This document shows positions 24,801-35,488 of a DNA stretch of 64,000 bases, one piece after another. The DNA is taken from NCBI GenBank assembly GCA_020809705.1, contig CP085832.1:3472001-3536000 (forward strand), written 5' to 3'. Made by a program: the position numbers and the translations under genes. Below the pieces are notes generated by a model. That model had not been told where the DNA came from. It was given only the letters and a program-made list of their open reading frames with translations, and made no database searches. The stretch's first letter is position 1; each line of letters begins with the position of its first letter. The DNA comes from Calonectria ilicicola (lineage: Eukaryota > Ascomycota > Sordariomycetes > Hypocreales > Nectriaceae).

Positions 24801-27800
24801 TTGGTGTTTTAGAGGGCTTTTAAGACCTTATAAATATGTTCTTTATATTCTTTCTTGTTTTTAAAGAAAATAAGGATATTATTTAGGTAGTAGATAATAA
24901 AGATGTTTAAGTGTTCTTGTAATATATTGGTTATTATTTGCTAGAATGATGTTAGTGTATTTATAAGTCTAAAAGGTATAATTAGGTATTTAAATAATCT
25001 AAATTTTATTTAGAAAGTGGTTTTTTATTTATATCTTTCTTTAATATAAATAAGATTATATACTCCTTTAAGATCTAATATAATAAAAATATTAGCTTTA
25101 TAAAGGCAATCCTTTATTTTATTAATTAATAATAATAAAGTGTAATTTTTAATAATAATATTATTAAGCTATTAGTAATCTATAATAAAGTATAATTTCT
25201 TATTTTTTTTAAATATAAATATAATAGGGTAATTAGCTTTAGAGTTTAAAATATAGATATATCCTTTTTTAAATATATCTTAGATATATTCCTTTAAGAT
25301 ATTAAGCTTGATTTAGTTAAAATTATAAATAGGGTAAAATTAGGTATTAGATCTATCTTTAAAAATAATTTCATAATCTTACTAACTAAACTTAGGTAAT
25401 CTAATATCTAGTTCTTTTATAAAGAGCTTTTTATAGATTCAGTACTATAAGGGTATATTACACAATCTATCTATTTTTACTTTATCCTTCATTTCTTTAA
25501 GGCTTTTATTAATTTATTAGAACTATATTCTAAAATAGATAATTATTTATTATCTTTACCTTTTTTAACTATTCTTATATTTATATTTTATTTCTTTAAA
25601 TAGTAAAGATTCTTCTTTGCTTATATCTCTTGCTTAGTTAAGATTAAGAGTTCAAGATCTTTTATTATGTTTTGTAAAAATATCACTAGCTATATTATAC
25701 TCCTTAGATATTTGCACCTAGCTAGTATACTAGCAGATATTAGGGTTATATTAGTATAACCATAGGTACCCTAAAACTAGATTATATTGTCCGATATTAA
25801 TAATATTAAAGGTTATTTTTTAATTCTTTCCTTTAATAAAGACTTTTAGGTAATTAATCTTCTTATTTATAATACTATTATTATAGCTAAAAGAGATTCC
25901 TTTTATATTAATAATTTTATATAGATTGACTTTTATTATCTATAGTAGTTAAAGTTAGTTAATTATTTAAGAATTAATATAGTTTTATTTAATTTTACTA
26001 TCTACTATAGTATTATATTACTTCCCTTTAATCCTTATTTTTATTTCTAATTATTATTAGGGTTACTTTTTAATTGTAAAGTATAAAGCTTTTTTAAAAG
26101 TTCTTTTAGTAATTCTAGGGATCATTACTCTAGCTGCTCCTATTACTCTTCTACAAGAGGCTCTACTCGTTTTTTAGTTTTATTTAGTGCTAGGCTATTA
26201 CTTTATTTATTATATAAATATTATATTTAAGATCTTAATATTTATTCCAGGGCAGCTCACTATAATCAGGGAACTTAAGCTTACTTAGTTCCAATATAAT
26301 AAACTAGTAGTAAGGGTTTCTTTCTATTATTTTATATTAATTAAAATATCTCCTATAAGTGCAATAAATAACTATATCTTCTACTCTAATAGGGAAGCAT
26401 ACTATATATTATTTTTACTTTATATATTAGAGGTAATTATAGTTATAATAGCTTACCTATAAAATATACTTATATTCTTTATATATTATATTTAATCTAA
26501 AATTATCCTTCTTATATTAAATAGATTAGGGATTATAGTTTCCTAGTTGCTATTCACTTTATATAAGTAGGAAGACTTTATCTCTATTCTATAAAGGTTT
26601 CTTAACTTATTAAGCTATTCTTTTAATATTAATTATCCATTTTCTATTTTTATTTTCATTATAGGTGCAGGTATCCCATCATACTAATACTTTGTTAGTA
26701 TATATATTTAAAATAGATATAGGGATTTCTATCTTCTTGGCTCATTCTAATCATTTATAGGGAAGGTAGAACTAGCCTTCTTATCAAGTTAATTATACTT
26801 TTTGAATAACTTTATTAATTTCTTATTATAAGGTAAGTTTTACTTTATATAATTTATAGTTTTCTGTATATTACTTAATTATAGTAGTTGGTTTATGTTT
26901 CTTAATAATAGCAAGAATAACTTTTCTTATAATATCCTCTTTTCCTTTTAATATTAAGGTCTATTAAGTTTTTATAGTATTAAGTTATTTCTATTCTTCT
27001 AGTATAAGTTTAAACTAATTTCCTATTTTTAAGAAGTAATATTTAAAGGATTTATATTCTTTCTTTTTATAATTAAAGTAAATAATCTTACTTTTATTAT
27101 ACCCCTAGGTAATATTAAGTTCTATTAATCCTAAATAAGTCCTATATGTAGTGCTTTATTACTTATTCTAGGTTTTTCCTTTATTTAGGATATATAGGTT
27201 TTTATTATCTTAAGCATATTCTTTATATTAATTAAATTATCTTTTATCAATCTTAATAGTACTTTTAATATACTCCAAGAGTTTTTCTAACCAATCTTCC
27301 TTATAGATTTCATCCTTGATTTCGCTCTTTAAGCCTTTATAGTAAAATTCTATTAATATATTATTATTTTAGGCTATTTATATTATAATTCTTTTAAACT
27401 TGGCTAAATACTAGTTATAGGATTTTATTTGCTTAAGTTCATATAACTAGTTTATAGCTTATTATTTTATATTAATTATATCAAAATTATCTTTAATAGC
27501 AGTTTCAAAATATTCCTAGTCTCTAAAGATCTCTTAGATCTTTTCATTTTGGTCAATATTGTCCTCATTTTCCAGATAATCTCTTATAATAGGTTCAAAC
27601 CATACTCCTATATCTTCTTAAAGAAAGGTTTTAATATATAGTACTTAAGCTTTAGGAATTACCAATTGGGTTAGGAAGAAGCAAAAGTATCCCTTCATTT
27701 GGATAAGGAAGGGGACTATATTAGTAGCTTTTCCTAGGAAGGGTTCTAGGATTAGGGATCTTAGAATTTTACTAATATCTTTACCCTTACTTCCTTTAAT

Positions 27801-27985
27801 TGTAGTAATTCTAACTTCTTTTGCTTTAAGCTGGGCTTATATATTTATAAGTTTCTTCTTAATTTATTATAGTTCTGTAATTAACTTAGTGTTACTAGAA
27901 GAAGTAGTTGCGATAAGGTTTTTTCTAAATATTATTATTACTTAATTATTAATATAAGTAATTAATTAAATAAAAGCTTTTAATA

Positions 27986-28380
27986 TATAATAATCTAATT
28001 AATTCTTAACTTAATAAATTAATTAGAATAAAGGGTTTATTATTGGTAGAATGGTTAGGTATATTATAGTAAATAGAGTAATGGAAGTATTATATTAGGT
28101 AATAGTTAATTGTAATTAAGGTAATTAAGTTATATTGAAAGCTGGTTAGTATTAGCTATAAGGGCGGATTCTAATCTATCTATATACTATTACTTAGTAG
28201 GCGCTTATTATATTAGTTTTATCTAATGTATTAGTAATTAAGGTAGTAATTATAAGGTGATTATTAATACTGTGAGTAATTGCTTGTAAGCACTTCCTTA
28301 TTGGTTAGTGTAGGGCTATAGGGTAGGTGAGCATTGTTTCTGCCTTGTTTGACCGCCCCGGCGTGTTATGGGTCATAACA
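27986..28380 (-). repeat. 5' LTR (right copy)
   Basis: It aligns with 21477-21871. On the plus strand it has lost C (C-to-T) and keeps G, for example CTGTGAGTAATTGCTTG where the left copy has A in place of each G after T. It ends with GGGTCATAACA directly before the AAATA duplication. Confidence 0.85.
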
Positions 28381-29010
28381 AAATATCTTCTTTAACCACT
28401 TAAGGAGAATATCTATATTTACCTAGCCCAAGAGGCTACAAATATATTTCTATTAAAGAAAATTTTTATTAAATTACTAATCTTAAAGCCTTATACTAAT
28501 AAAAGTAATATATAATATAAGGTATTTTCTATTAGTACTTTCTACTTTTATAATTATAACCTAATCTATAGAGTTACTCTTTATTATAATTAAATAAAAA
28601 ATTAAATATATTCTAATAACCTTTTTAATATATATTTCTTATTTATAGAGATTATATTTATTTACATTATAAAGGCAATTAGACCTAATCTTTCTATACT
28701 TTAAAACTTAATCTAAGTTAATATATTAGCACTATATAACTTCCTTTATTATAGCCCATAAACATATAGTCTCTAAAGACTAGAATACCTTTATTTTAAT
28801 ATTATTATAATATTAAAAGAAGTAATCAACCTAATTATTCCTAAGAAGGCTATTATTCCTACCCTTACTTAAAATCAGCTTAACAAAGAACTACACCTCT
28901 TACCTTATCAAGATACAATTAGCTTCTTCCTTTATTAAAATCCATTTTATTAGGTATTTCTCTTATATATTAAATAACCGCTACAAAGGCTTTTAAGCTT
29001 ATATTGCTAA
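28381..29010. other. AT-rich RIP-degraded flank, right of the retrotransposon
   Basis: It begins with the right copy of the AAATA duplication (28381-28385). It is AT-rich, with stops in every frame. On the plus strand C is kept (CCC, CAAC, ACC) while G is scarce, so the changes here look like G-to-A, opposite to the left flank and to the body of the element. The AT-rich block ends at about 29010, where ordinary composition resumes (GGCGCCGTTAAGTCAGCC). Confidence 0.55.
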
Positions 29011-31027
29011 TTAGGCGCCGTTAAGTCAGCCACACAGCATAAAGAGAGCGACACCATAGTATTAACTAACAAACTCAATTTACCTACCTTCCTCAACTTT
29101 TTTAGTAGTTACAATTAGTACATTTTAATAATCAACCTTAGAATAACTCATAATCATTTTTTCAGCTAAATTGGATAAGGATTACTATGGATTTGGTGCG
29201 AGTTACAGTGGAGGTGAAGGAATTATGTGTCCGGAAGCATGTCGCGGAAAGGTGGGGTCACGGTTGGGTGGGGAAGGACTCTAGAAGGTGGAGCCTGGGA
29301 TGGCCTCCGATTTGCCGATGTAGGTGAAAGGGTACGCAAGAATCCAGACCAGGGAGAGCCAGCTCTCAATATCTCGTACGTATTTCAAAAGATTTGTTGC
29401 CGGCACGGTCAATAGGAAATCCAGGTTCAGCTATTTTGATAACTTGTTCGCGCTGGTGGCGGGGTTCTTTAGGTAGTGATACTCCTCGGCGACTATGCTC
29501 AGCGACTGCTGCCAGATGATGCTTCAAATTCATCGTAGTAATACGTGACCTAAAAAGCGAAATTGCGAATTTCAAAAATATGAATCGACTATCATTGACA
29601 AACAGAAAGCCAGCTTTTCTGTTGGACAATCGGGATTTGTCAGCTTTCAAGGGATCTTGAAAATCCTCCGCTCCTCATTTGACACGGTGAGGACAGTTGT
29701 GTATCGTAAAAGTTGTGGCGTCTCGAAAGAGAAAACAGATTGTCCGTGTCTCTAGGTACATGCCTGAGGTTACTGGTATCATCTCTTGGGAAAAGTCCAA
29801 TAAACAGATCGGCTTTCGGGAAAGAAAATGACCGCAGGGTGCCAGGCAAACGTCTCCCGCATGCCTCGGTTTTGTCGTCTCTAATTGGGTTGGGCAGAAA
29901 CCATTGGCTCATGCTAAATACTTCGCCTTAATCGAGTTCATTATGGCACCGAAAGCAGGAAATCGAGTTTTGTAGGATATATCTCACACGTCGACTTCTA
30001 AGATGACTTTGGGGTTCTGGAATCACCATGATGGATGCATCAACTACACTCAGAGCATGATTCGTCCCGTAAGTTTTGTCATCCGAGGTTTGTTCAAAAT
30101 GGGTGACAATGCGGTAGCTTCCAGCCTGGTGTGGGGAACTGGTTGAGTCGTGGTGATCCAGTCCTACATGCCCGAGATCCGTAACGACAAAGTTGATCAA
30201 CTTAGAGCAACACCAGAAGAGGATATTTGCTATCTTTGGATAAAGACTTCTTGTTGTGGAGGTCAAGCTGCGATGACGATTCCTGCGGTGGTGACTAACT
30301 TTCTCTTGCTTGGCACAGACTATGTAGTCCCAAGAGTTGGGGGAATTGAAGTTCCGATCGATGAGAGAACCATAAGTGACATTTGACAACTTGTCGAGGA
30401 TAAGCTCAACTCAACCCTTGAAGAATTCTCTCCAGGAAGGTATGTCCCTCTTCTTAGCCGCTCAACTGACTGTATCGCGAGAGAAGTTTCGTCGTCTTGT
30501 ATGTCTGGCACAAGAGGGCACGCCGTCAAGGACTCAATGGTGTTGAAATGATGGCACAAAGACTCAAAATGCCATTGTAGATCAGTGAGAGTAACTTGAG
30601 GTGCAGCATCAAAGAAATCTTCAGAGTGCCATGCGCATCATGATCGAGAAAGGAATAAAAAGGTGCAGTCAATAAATATATAAATGAAGTCCAAGGTTGG
30701 TTGTGAGGTTGAGAAGAAAGTGTTGGGACAGAAGGACAGTCAGGGCATTATAAAGCCAGTCTGGAATTGATTTCGTAATCATACTCCATCTATTGCACAA
30801 GAGCATCTTCGGAAGTGCTACATCGCTCGATTTGTTTGCTTCTTGTCAGACATACGGTCCGTAAGTGGATATGGCAAACATGCCAAGTCGTGGCACAGCC
30901 AACAAACATTAGAATGTGAAACATATTCTCCGTTTTTCTATTCATAGAGTTTGCTTGAGTCCAGCCCGGTCTGAATCGTGCTCCATCGCTTAAGATGACA
31001 TGACTGACTTGCAGGTTGTACAAGTTG
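29011..31027. other. Transition region with a doubtful minus-strand remnant
   Basis: Between about 30640 and 29930 the minus strand has coding-like pieces: SEDFFDAAPQVTLTDLQWHF and VPDIQDDETSLAIQSVERL in one frame, then after a shift VELILDKLSNVTYGSLIDRN and NSWDYIVCAKQEKVSHH. A stop and a frame change separate them. It may be a decayed gene of unknown kind. Nothing else here is convincing. Confidence 0.28.
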
Positions 31028-31047
31028 GTGACGTCACGTGACGTCAC
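31028..31047. promoter_or_regulatory. 20-bp perfect palindrome with two CRE sites and a central E-box
   Basis: GTGACGTCACGTGACGTCAC reads the same on both strands. It contains TGACGTCA at 31029-31036 and 31039-31046 (ATF/CREB bZIP site) and CACGTG at 31035-31040 (bHLH/bZIP E-box). It lies 263-282 bp upstream of the SET-domain gene's start, a usual distance for an upstream activating site. Which factor binds is not known from the sequence. Confidence 0.65.
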
Positions 31048-31309
31048 TGCTACTCCAGTCAAGATCAACGAAGATGGGCGAGAAAAGACAAAAATTGTAA
31101 TTATCCTGTCGAAAGGTCCATTAAGAGTCTTGAGTAGTTATTTTGAACCGTTGTGACTGCTTCAGTTAGGTGTGTTGTTCAGAAGCTGCCCCATCACCCA
31201 CTCTCTAGCCCTAGAATAATCTGTGTCAACCAAGATTTTCTAATCGTTCTAAAACCTCATTCAGCAACCACCAGGAACCACTCTCGACACACTCTTTCAT
31301 AACGCTCCC

Positions 31310-32698
31310 ATGGCTGCCGCCGAGCAAATCTCCGGGCTCGTTACGTGGGCCACGTCCCACGGCGCTCATCTCCACCCGTCTGTGGAAGTCTACCAAGATG
31401 CCCAGACCGGGCTCTCGTTCCATGTCAAGCAAGACGCCGCCGGGACCAAGCCGTATGAGCCCATCGTCAGCCTGCCGACTTCTTTGAGCTTGTCATACCT
31501 CAACGCCCTGCCCGGACGGGACAACGGCACCAAGCCGTTCCCCGCCAGCTTCCTGGAAAAAAACCCGCCCCACGTCATTGGTCGCTTCGTCCTGGTCCAG
31601 CATTACCTGCAAGGCGACGACTCCTTCTGGGCGCCGTATATACGTGCGCTCCCACAACCAGATGAGGTCGAGTTGTGGGCTTTGCCGCCGTTTTGGGACG
31701 ACGACGATGCGGAACTGTTTGAAGGCACAAACATCCAGGTCGGCGTGGAGCAAACACGCACCAACGTCAAGCGTGAGTTCAAGGCTGCCCAAAGGTGGCT
31801 CGACGACTGGGAGCCAAGCCTCTCGTCCCGCCTCACCCTTCCGTTGTATCAGTGGGCGTACAGCATCTTCTCCAGCCGCAGCTTTCGGCCGAGCCTAGTC
31901 CTCTCGGCTGCCGACCGTGCTTCTCTACCTCCCAGCGTCGGCCTTGATGACTTTTCCGTCCTGCTCCCGCTCTACGATGTGGGCAACCATGATATGACAG
32001 AGGAGGTCAAGTGGGAACTTGACCAAGGTCGCACAAGTTGCGACCTCAAGGTGGCGAGGGCGTACCAGTCGGGTGAGCAAGTATTCAACAACTACAGCCT
32101 CAAGACAAACGCCGAGCTGCTGCTCGGCTACGGCTTCATGCTTCCCGAGACGGAGACTCTGCACAACGACTACGTCCACGTACGCAAGCGGCAGGCCACT
32201 TCCGGTCCCGTCACGGAAGAGTACTACATCTCGCTCCGGCCTATCCACCATCCAAGCTCCCTCTTGGCGAGGTCCAAGCAAACAGTGCAACTAACCGACC
32301 CGTCCACCATGCTCAAGTCCTTCCAGCACGTCCAACACGACATGGTGTGGGACATTTTCTGCACGCTCGCACCTCCGGAGGGACACCCGCAGCTCATTCC
32401 CGTGGACGGCAGTCTGCAGGGCGATGCCGCGGAGCAAGCACGGCGAGATGCATTCTTCAGCGGCAAGGTAAGCGGGGAAGGTCGGAGGTATCTACAGCAA
32501 ACAGCGGGCATCATCCAGAACAAGCTCATGCAGGAACTAGAGCGGCTAGATGAGACGGATGTGGAGGCAGTGGGTGATGAGGAACTTGAGCGGAACCAGA
32601 AATTGGCGCTGGACTACCGGGCACGCTGCAGACGGGTCTTAGAAAACACGTTGGAGTCAATGGATCCCGAAGAGTTGTTTGGACTAGAAGAAGAATGA
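31310..32698 (+). CDS. SET-domain protein lysine methyltransferase (RKM/SETD-like)
   Basis: A single exon of 462 codons, starting in a good context (CTCCCATGGC). It resembles the fungal SET proteins related to Rkm1 and Rubisco-LSMT, which use S-adenosylmethionine to methylate lysines, often of ribosomal proteins. The split SET domain spans roughly residues 30-285. LPLYDVGNHD at 219-228 carries the Asn226-His227 pair of the SAM site, and EQVFNNYSLKTNAELLLGYGF at about 256-276 holds the catalytic-site tyrosine (Tyr262) and the GYGF end of the domain. The C-terminal part (about 290-462) is mostly helical and fits a substrate-binding domain. The end is acidic (DPEELFGLEEE). The gene converges with the hydrolase gene, leaving 29 bp between stop codons. 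The substrate cannot be told from the sequence. Confidence 0.8.
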   Translation: MAAAEQISGLVTWATSHGAHLHPSVEVYQDAQTGLSFHVKQDAAGTKPYEPIVSLPTSLSLSYLNALPGRDNGTKPFPASFLEKNPPHVIGRFVLVQHYLQGDDSFWAPYIRALPQPDEVELWALPPFWDDDDAELFEGTNIQVGVEQTRTNVKREFKAAQRWLDDWEPSLSSRLTLPLYQWAYSIFSSRSFRPSLVLSAADRASLPPSVGLDDFSVLLPLYDVGNHDMTEEVKWELDQGRTSCDLKVARAYQSGEQVFNNYSLKTNAELLLGYGFMLPETETLHNDYVHVRKRQATSGPVTEEYYISLRPIHHPSSLLARSKQTVQLTDPSTMLKSFQHVQHDMVWDIFCTLAPPEGHPQLIPVDGSLQGDAAEQARRDAFFSGKVSGEGRRYLQQTAGIIQNKLMQELERLDETDVEAVGDEELERNQKLALDYRARCRRVLENTLESMDPEELFGLEEE

Positions 32699-32727
32699 TG
32701 CTACTACGTTGGCAAGAATTAAAAGTA

Positions 32728-34049
32728 CTACTGTTTGCCCAGGACCTTGTACACTTCCCGTTCAAGCTCGTTGTACAGGCTCTTTACAACTGGGTCCCCG
32801 TGAGGCTGGACATTGACGATCAATGCAGCCGCAATACCCGTCTCCCGGTCCATCCACTGTACACATGTCAGTTTCCGTCTTGTAGCGGGATATGCAACTT
32901 ACCCAGCGGCTGTTGTACATGCCACTCCACATGAGACTCCCCTTCCGTCGCTTGCCCGGCACATCTTCCATGTTCATGACGCCGCTGATGCCATGGTTAA
33001 GCTTGAGGTCCTTTGGGAATTCCGGAGCAAATGCATCATGTCTGCCTTCATTGCTGTAACAGATTGATTCCAACATCCCACTCTGAACCTCATTAAGTTG
33101 TGGCGTGAACATTTGTGTGATGGTCTCCTCCTTGAGAAGCTTGCCCTGCAGAAAGCCGCGGAAGAAGAGGCCATAATCGTATGCCGTCGAATAGATTCCA
33201 GCGCCACCGCTTTCTATTTCGTGCTCCTTCGGCACGGGAAGCGGGCCGGGTTCCAGCTTCTCGCCGTCTCTGTAAGTGCAAATCATTGTGCGGTCAGCCG
33301 TCTGAGAAAGCCTCTCGGGCCAGAAGCCAGTATCCTTGATGCCTAGTGGGTCGAAAATGTTTGCCTGCATGTATTCACTCAACTTCTTCCCAGTGACACA
33401 TTCAAGGACCAGGCCCGCCCAGTCCATGGCGGCGCCGTAATACCAGCCCTCCCCAGGGGCAAACTTGATCGGAGTGTTGAAGCCTTCGCGGCTCCATTGG
33501 AGATTTGTAGCAGTGCGGCCAACATATTTGGACCATTTCATAATATCGGGGTCAATAATGTCGTAACCCAATCCAAGAGTGTGCGTAACAAGGATTCTGT
33601 CAAGGTCAGCAGTTGCTCAAAGCAACCAGGTCAGTGCATACCGCAGCGTGATGGGCTTGGTGTTGTCTTCCAAAATGGGCCTGTCGTTGGAATCAAAGCC
33701 ACGTAGAATCTGCATGGCAGCCAGCTCGGGTATAAGTGGTCGCACGTCATCATCAAGCCCAATCAAGCCTCGTTCCACAATCTGCATGATACTGGTGGCG
33801 GTCATTATCTTGGTCAATGAGGCGACGCCACCAAAAGTGTTGGCCTCAAAAGGCTTTGAGCTCGTATCAAATCCGATGCGACCAGCCGCGCCAGAGTAGA
33901 CAATATCTAAACAGTCAGTAGAGGATTTTTGAGATATTGAGTGGATTACCTTTGGAGTTGACCACAACGAATGCGGCTCCGAGGAGCTTGTTGGCGGCAT
34001 CATCGCCTTGAGCGACGTGCTTCTGCAGAATGGCACTGAGACTGTCCAT
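32728..34049 (-). CDS. Class C beta-lactamase/transesterase-like serine hydrolase
   Basis: Four exons: 34049-33950, 33906-33642, 33596-32903 and 32856-32728. Introns have GTAATC, GTATGC and GTAAGT donors and AG acceptors. Phases close exactly to 395 residues. ASLTKIMT at 62-69 holds the catalytic SxxK motif (Ser63, Lys66). GWYYGAAMDWAG around 172-183 supplies the tyrosine of the YxN-like motif (Tyr175). SGGAGIYSTAYDYG replaces the usual C-terminal motif. Spliced phrases such as ITLRILVTHTLGLGYD and the C-terminal RWWMDRETGIAAAL match the family that includes fungal EstB-like esterases and the lovastatin transesterase LovD. There is no signal peptide, so it is probably cytosolic. No polyketide synthase is nearby, so a metabolic-cluster role is unsupported; a general esterase is equally likely. 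Confidence 0.85.
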
Positions 34050-34498
34050 AATGGCGAATGGGTTGGAAATGATTCCAGAGGTGGTGATGTATAGAAGTGA
34101 TATCTGACAAGTCGAAAATGTTGAGTCAATAGCTATGATGAGCTTGTGCTCGAACTTGATGCTTTATAATTCGCATCTACAAAGGCCAGAGTGGAAAAGT
34201 AAGATCCCCTCTCTGGCCTTCCAATAGCACTTCGCTCACGCATGCGTCCCAAGCGACGGCGTGCTGAGGTCAAAGGGCCTTCATTGCAACAATAGATCGG
34301 CACCATGTTAATCTAGCATCCACCAACCTTCTTGGTTAGCTTCATGCAGGATCGGTACAAAGGTGACTCATGATGAGTGTATCTCTCTTTTTAACAGACA
34401 ACTCTCTATTTCCTCATCGAGCAACAATCGACCAGTGACTCAAAGACGGAGAGATTATACGCACCGCTATCCGGATTTTCGCACCAGACATACGAACC

Positions 34499-35488
34499 AT
34501 GGCGCCGTCTTCCCGCACCCTGCTGGACTTGATAACCCAGGTTGACAAGTAAGCCAGCCACCTTGGCCCAACACGAGCCGCCTTCTCACCATGTCTCAGT
34601 GTCCCCCTGAGCTTTGAGGCGGATCATCACCCGTATTACCGTCTGCACCTCGCTCCAGACCCCCGGCCGCATGGCTTTATCCATCCCGACACCGTGTCAC
34701 GTATGCCATGGTCGGAATCCTTCACTGTTGACCACAATGGCCGCACTGTCACTTTGGCCAGCCCGCCTAGCGGAGTAAGTCTTGCAGCGCACGCCACGAG
34801 TGCGTTTCAGCAGGCTGTCGATGCAGCCATTGACGGTGACATTTTCCCCATCCTGCATCAGGAGCACAGCGAACCCTTTCGCGTCATTGGAGCGCGCGAC
34901 TTTGTGCAGATTGAGCGTTTCGCAGCTCCGCTATTCGGCATCGCATGCAGAGGAGCTCATCTGACCGGCTATGTGCGTGCGCCAGACGGCGGTATTCGCA
35001 TTTGGGTCGCACGTCGCAGTCGGTCGCTGTTCACGTACCCGGGCATGCTGGATAGCACAGTTGCAGGCGGGATCAAGGCATCTCACACGCCGCTAGATTG
35101 CATTCGCGCTGAGGCGACGGAGGAGGCATGCCTTCCACAGGAGCTCGTAGACACCAAGGTCAAGGCCGTGGGCGCTGTGACCATGGTGAACCGCAAGGAG
35201 CAGAGCGGGCTATTTCACTCGGACATTTTGTACGTGTACGACCTAGAGTTTCCCGAGTATGTGATTCCGACTCCCGGGGACGACGAAGTGGAAGAATTTG
35301 TCTTAATGGGATGTGCCGAGGTGCGAGAGCGAATGCTGGCCGGCGAGTTCAAGCCCAACGTCTGCCCTGTCATGGTCGACTTCATGGTGCGGCATGGGGA
35401 AATCACAGCAGAAAACGAGCAAGACTACGTAGAAATTTGCCAGCGATTAAGGAGGAGGATTCCTGTTCCGACGGCATCAGACGAGTAA
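34499..35488 (+). CDS. Nudix hydrolase with DUF4743 N-terminal domain (Tnr3/YJR142W-like)
   Basis: Two exons, 34499-34548 and 34600-35488. The 51-bp intron has a GTAAGC donor and CAG acceptor and contains stops. The spliced product is 312 residues. The N-terminus MAPSSRTLLDLITQVDNV and the following HHPYYRLHLAP and HGFIHPDTVSRMPW match the DUF4743 domain that precedes the Nudix fold in fungal proteins related to Tnr3 and yeast YJR142W. The Nudix box starts at GG173-174 and includes RAEATEEA with metal-binding Glu188, Glu191 and Glu192. Relatives remove phosphates from oxidised or damaged thiamine diphosphate, and that is the likely activity here. The thiamine pyrophosphokinase domain fused in S. 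pombe Tnr3 is absent. Confidence 0.85.

Larger units (their letters stand above)
21477..28380 (-). mobile_element. RIP-degraded Ty3-type LTR retrotransposon
   Basis: A 6904-bp element on the minus strand. It is bounded by two 395-bp LTRs whose ends read TGTAA/TGTTA as inverted repeats, and is flanked by an AAATA duplication. Translating the minus strand despite stops gives recognisable pieces in order. A reverse-transcriptase catalytic strand (IYYLNNILIF, 24866-24902) has both catalytic aspartates turned to asparagine. An RNase H piece (NYLIYNKEFLAI, about 24300-24345) follows. Then comes an integrase zinc-binding and core region (IHKHPLYSHKDINKTL at about 23740-23790, DLIIIDFITNL at about 23560). 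Integrase after RT/RNase H marks the Ty3/gypsy type. Gag should lie at about 26-28 kb but is not readable. The Asp-to-Asn changes are G-to-A on the coding strand, as RIP makes. There is no intact frame, so the element is dead. Confidence 0.88.

Noticed and set aside
32728..35488. A secondary-metabolite cluster based on the LovD-like hydrolase
   Set aside because: There is no polyketide or peptide synthetase, oxidase set or pathway regulator nearby. The neighbours are housekeeping-type genes.
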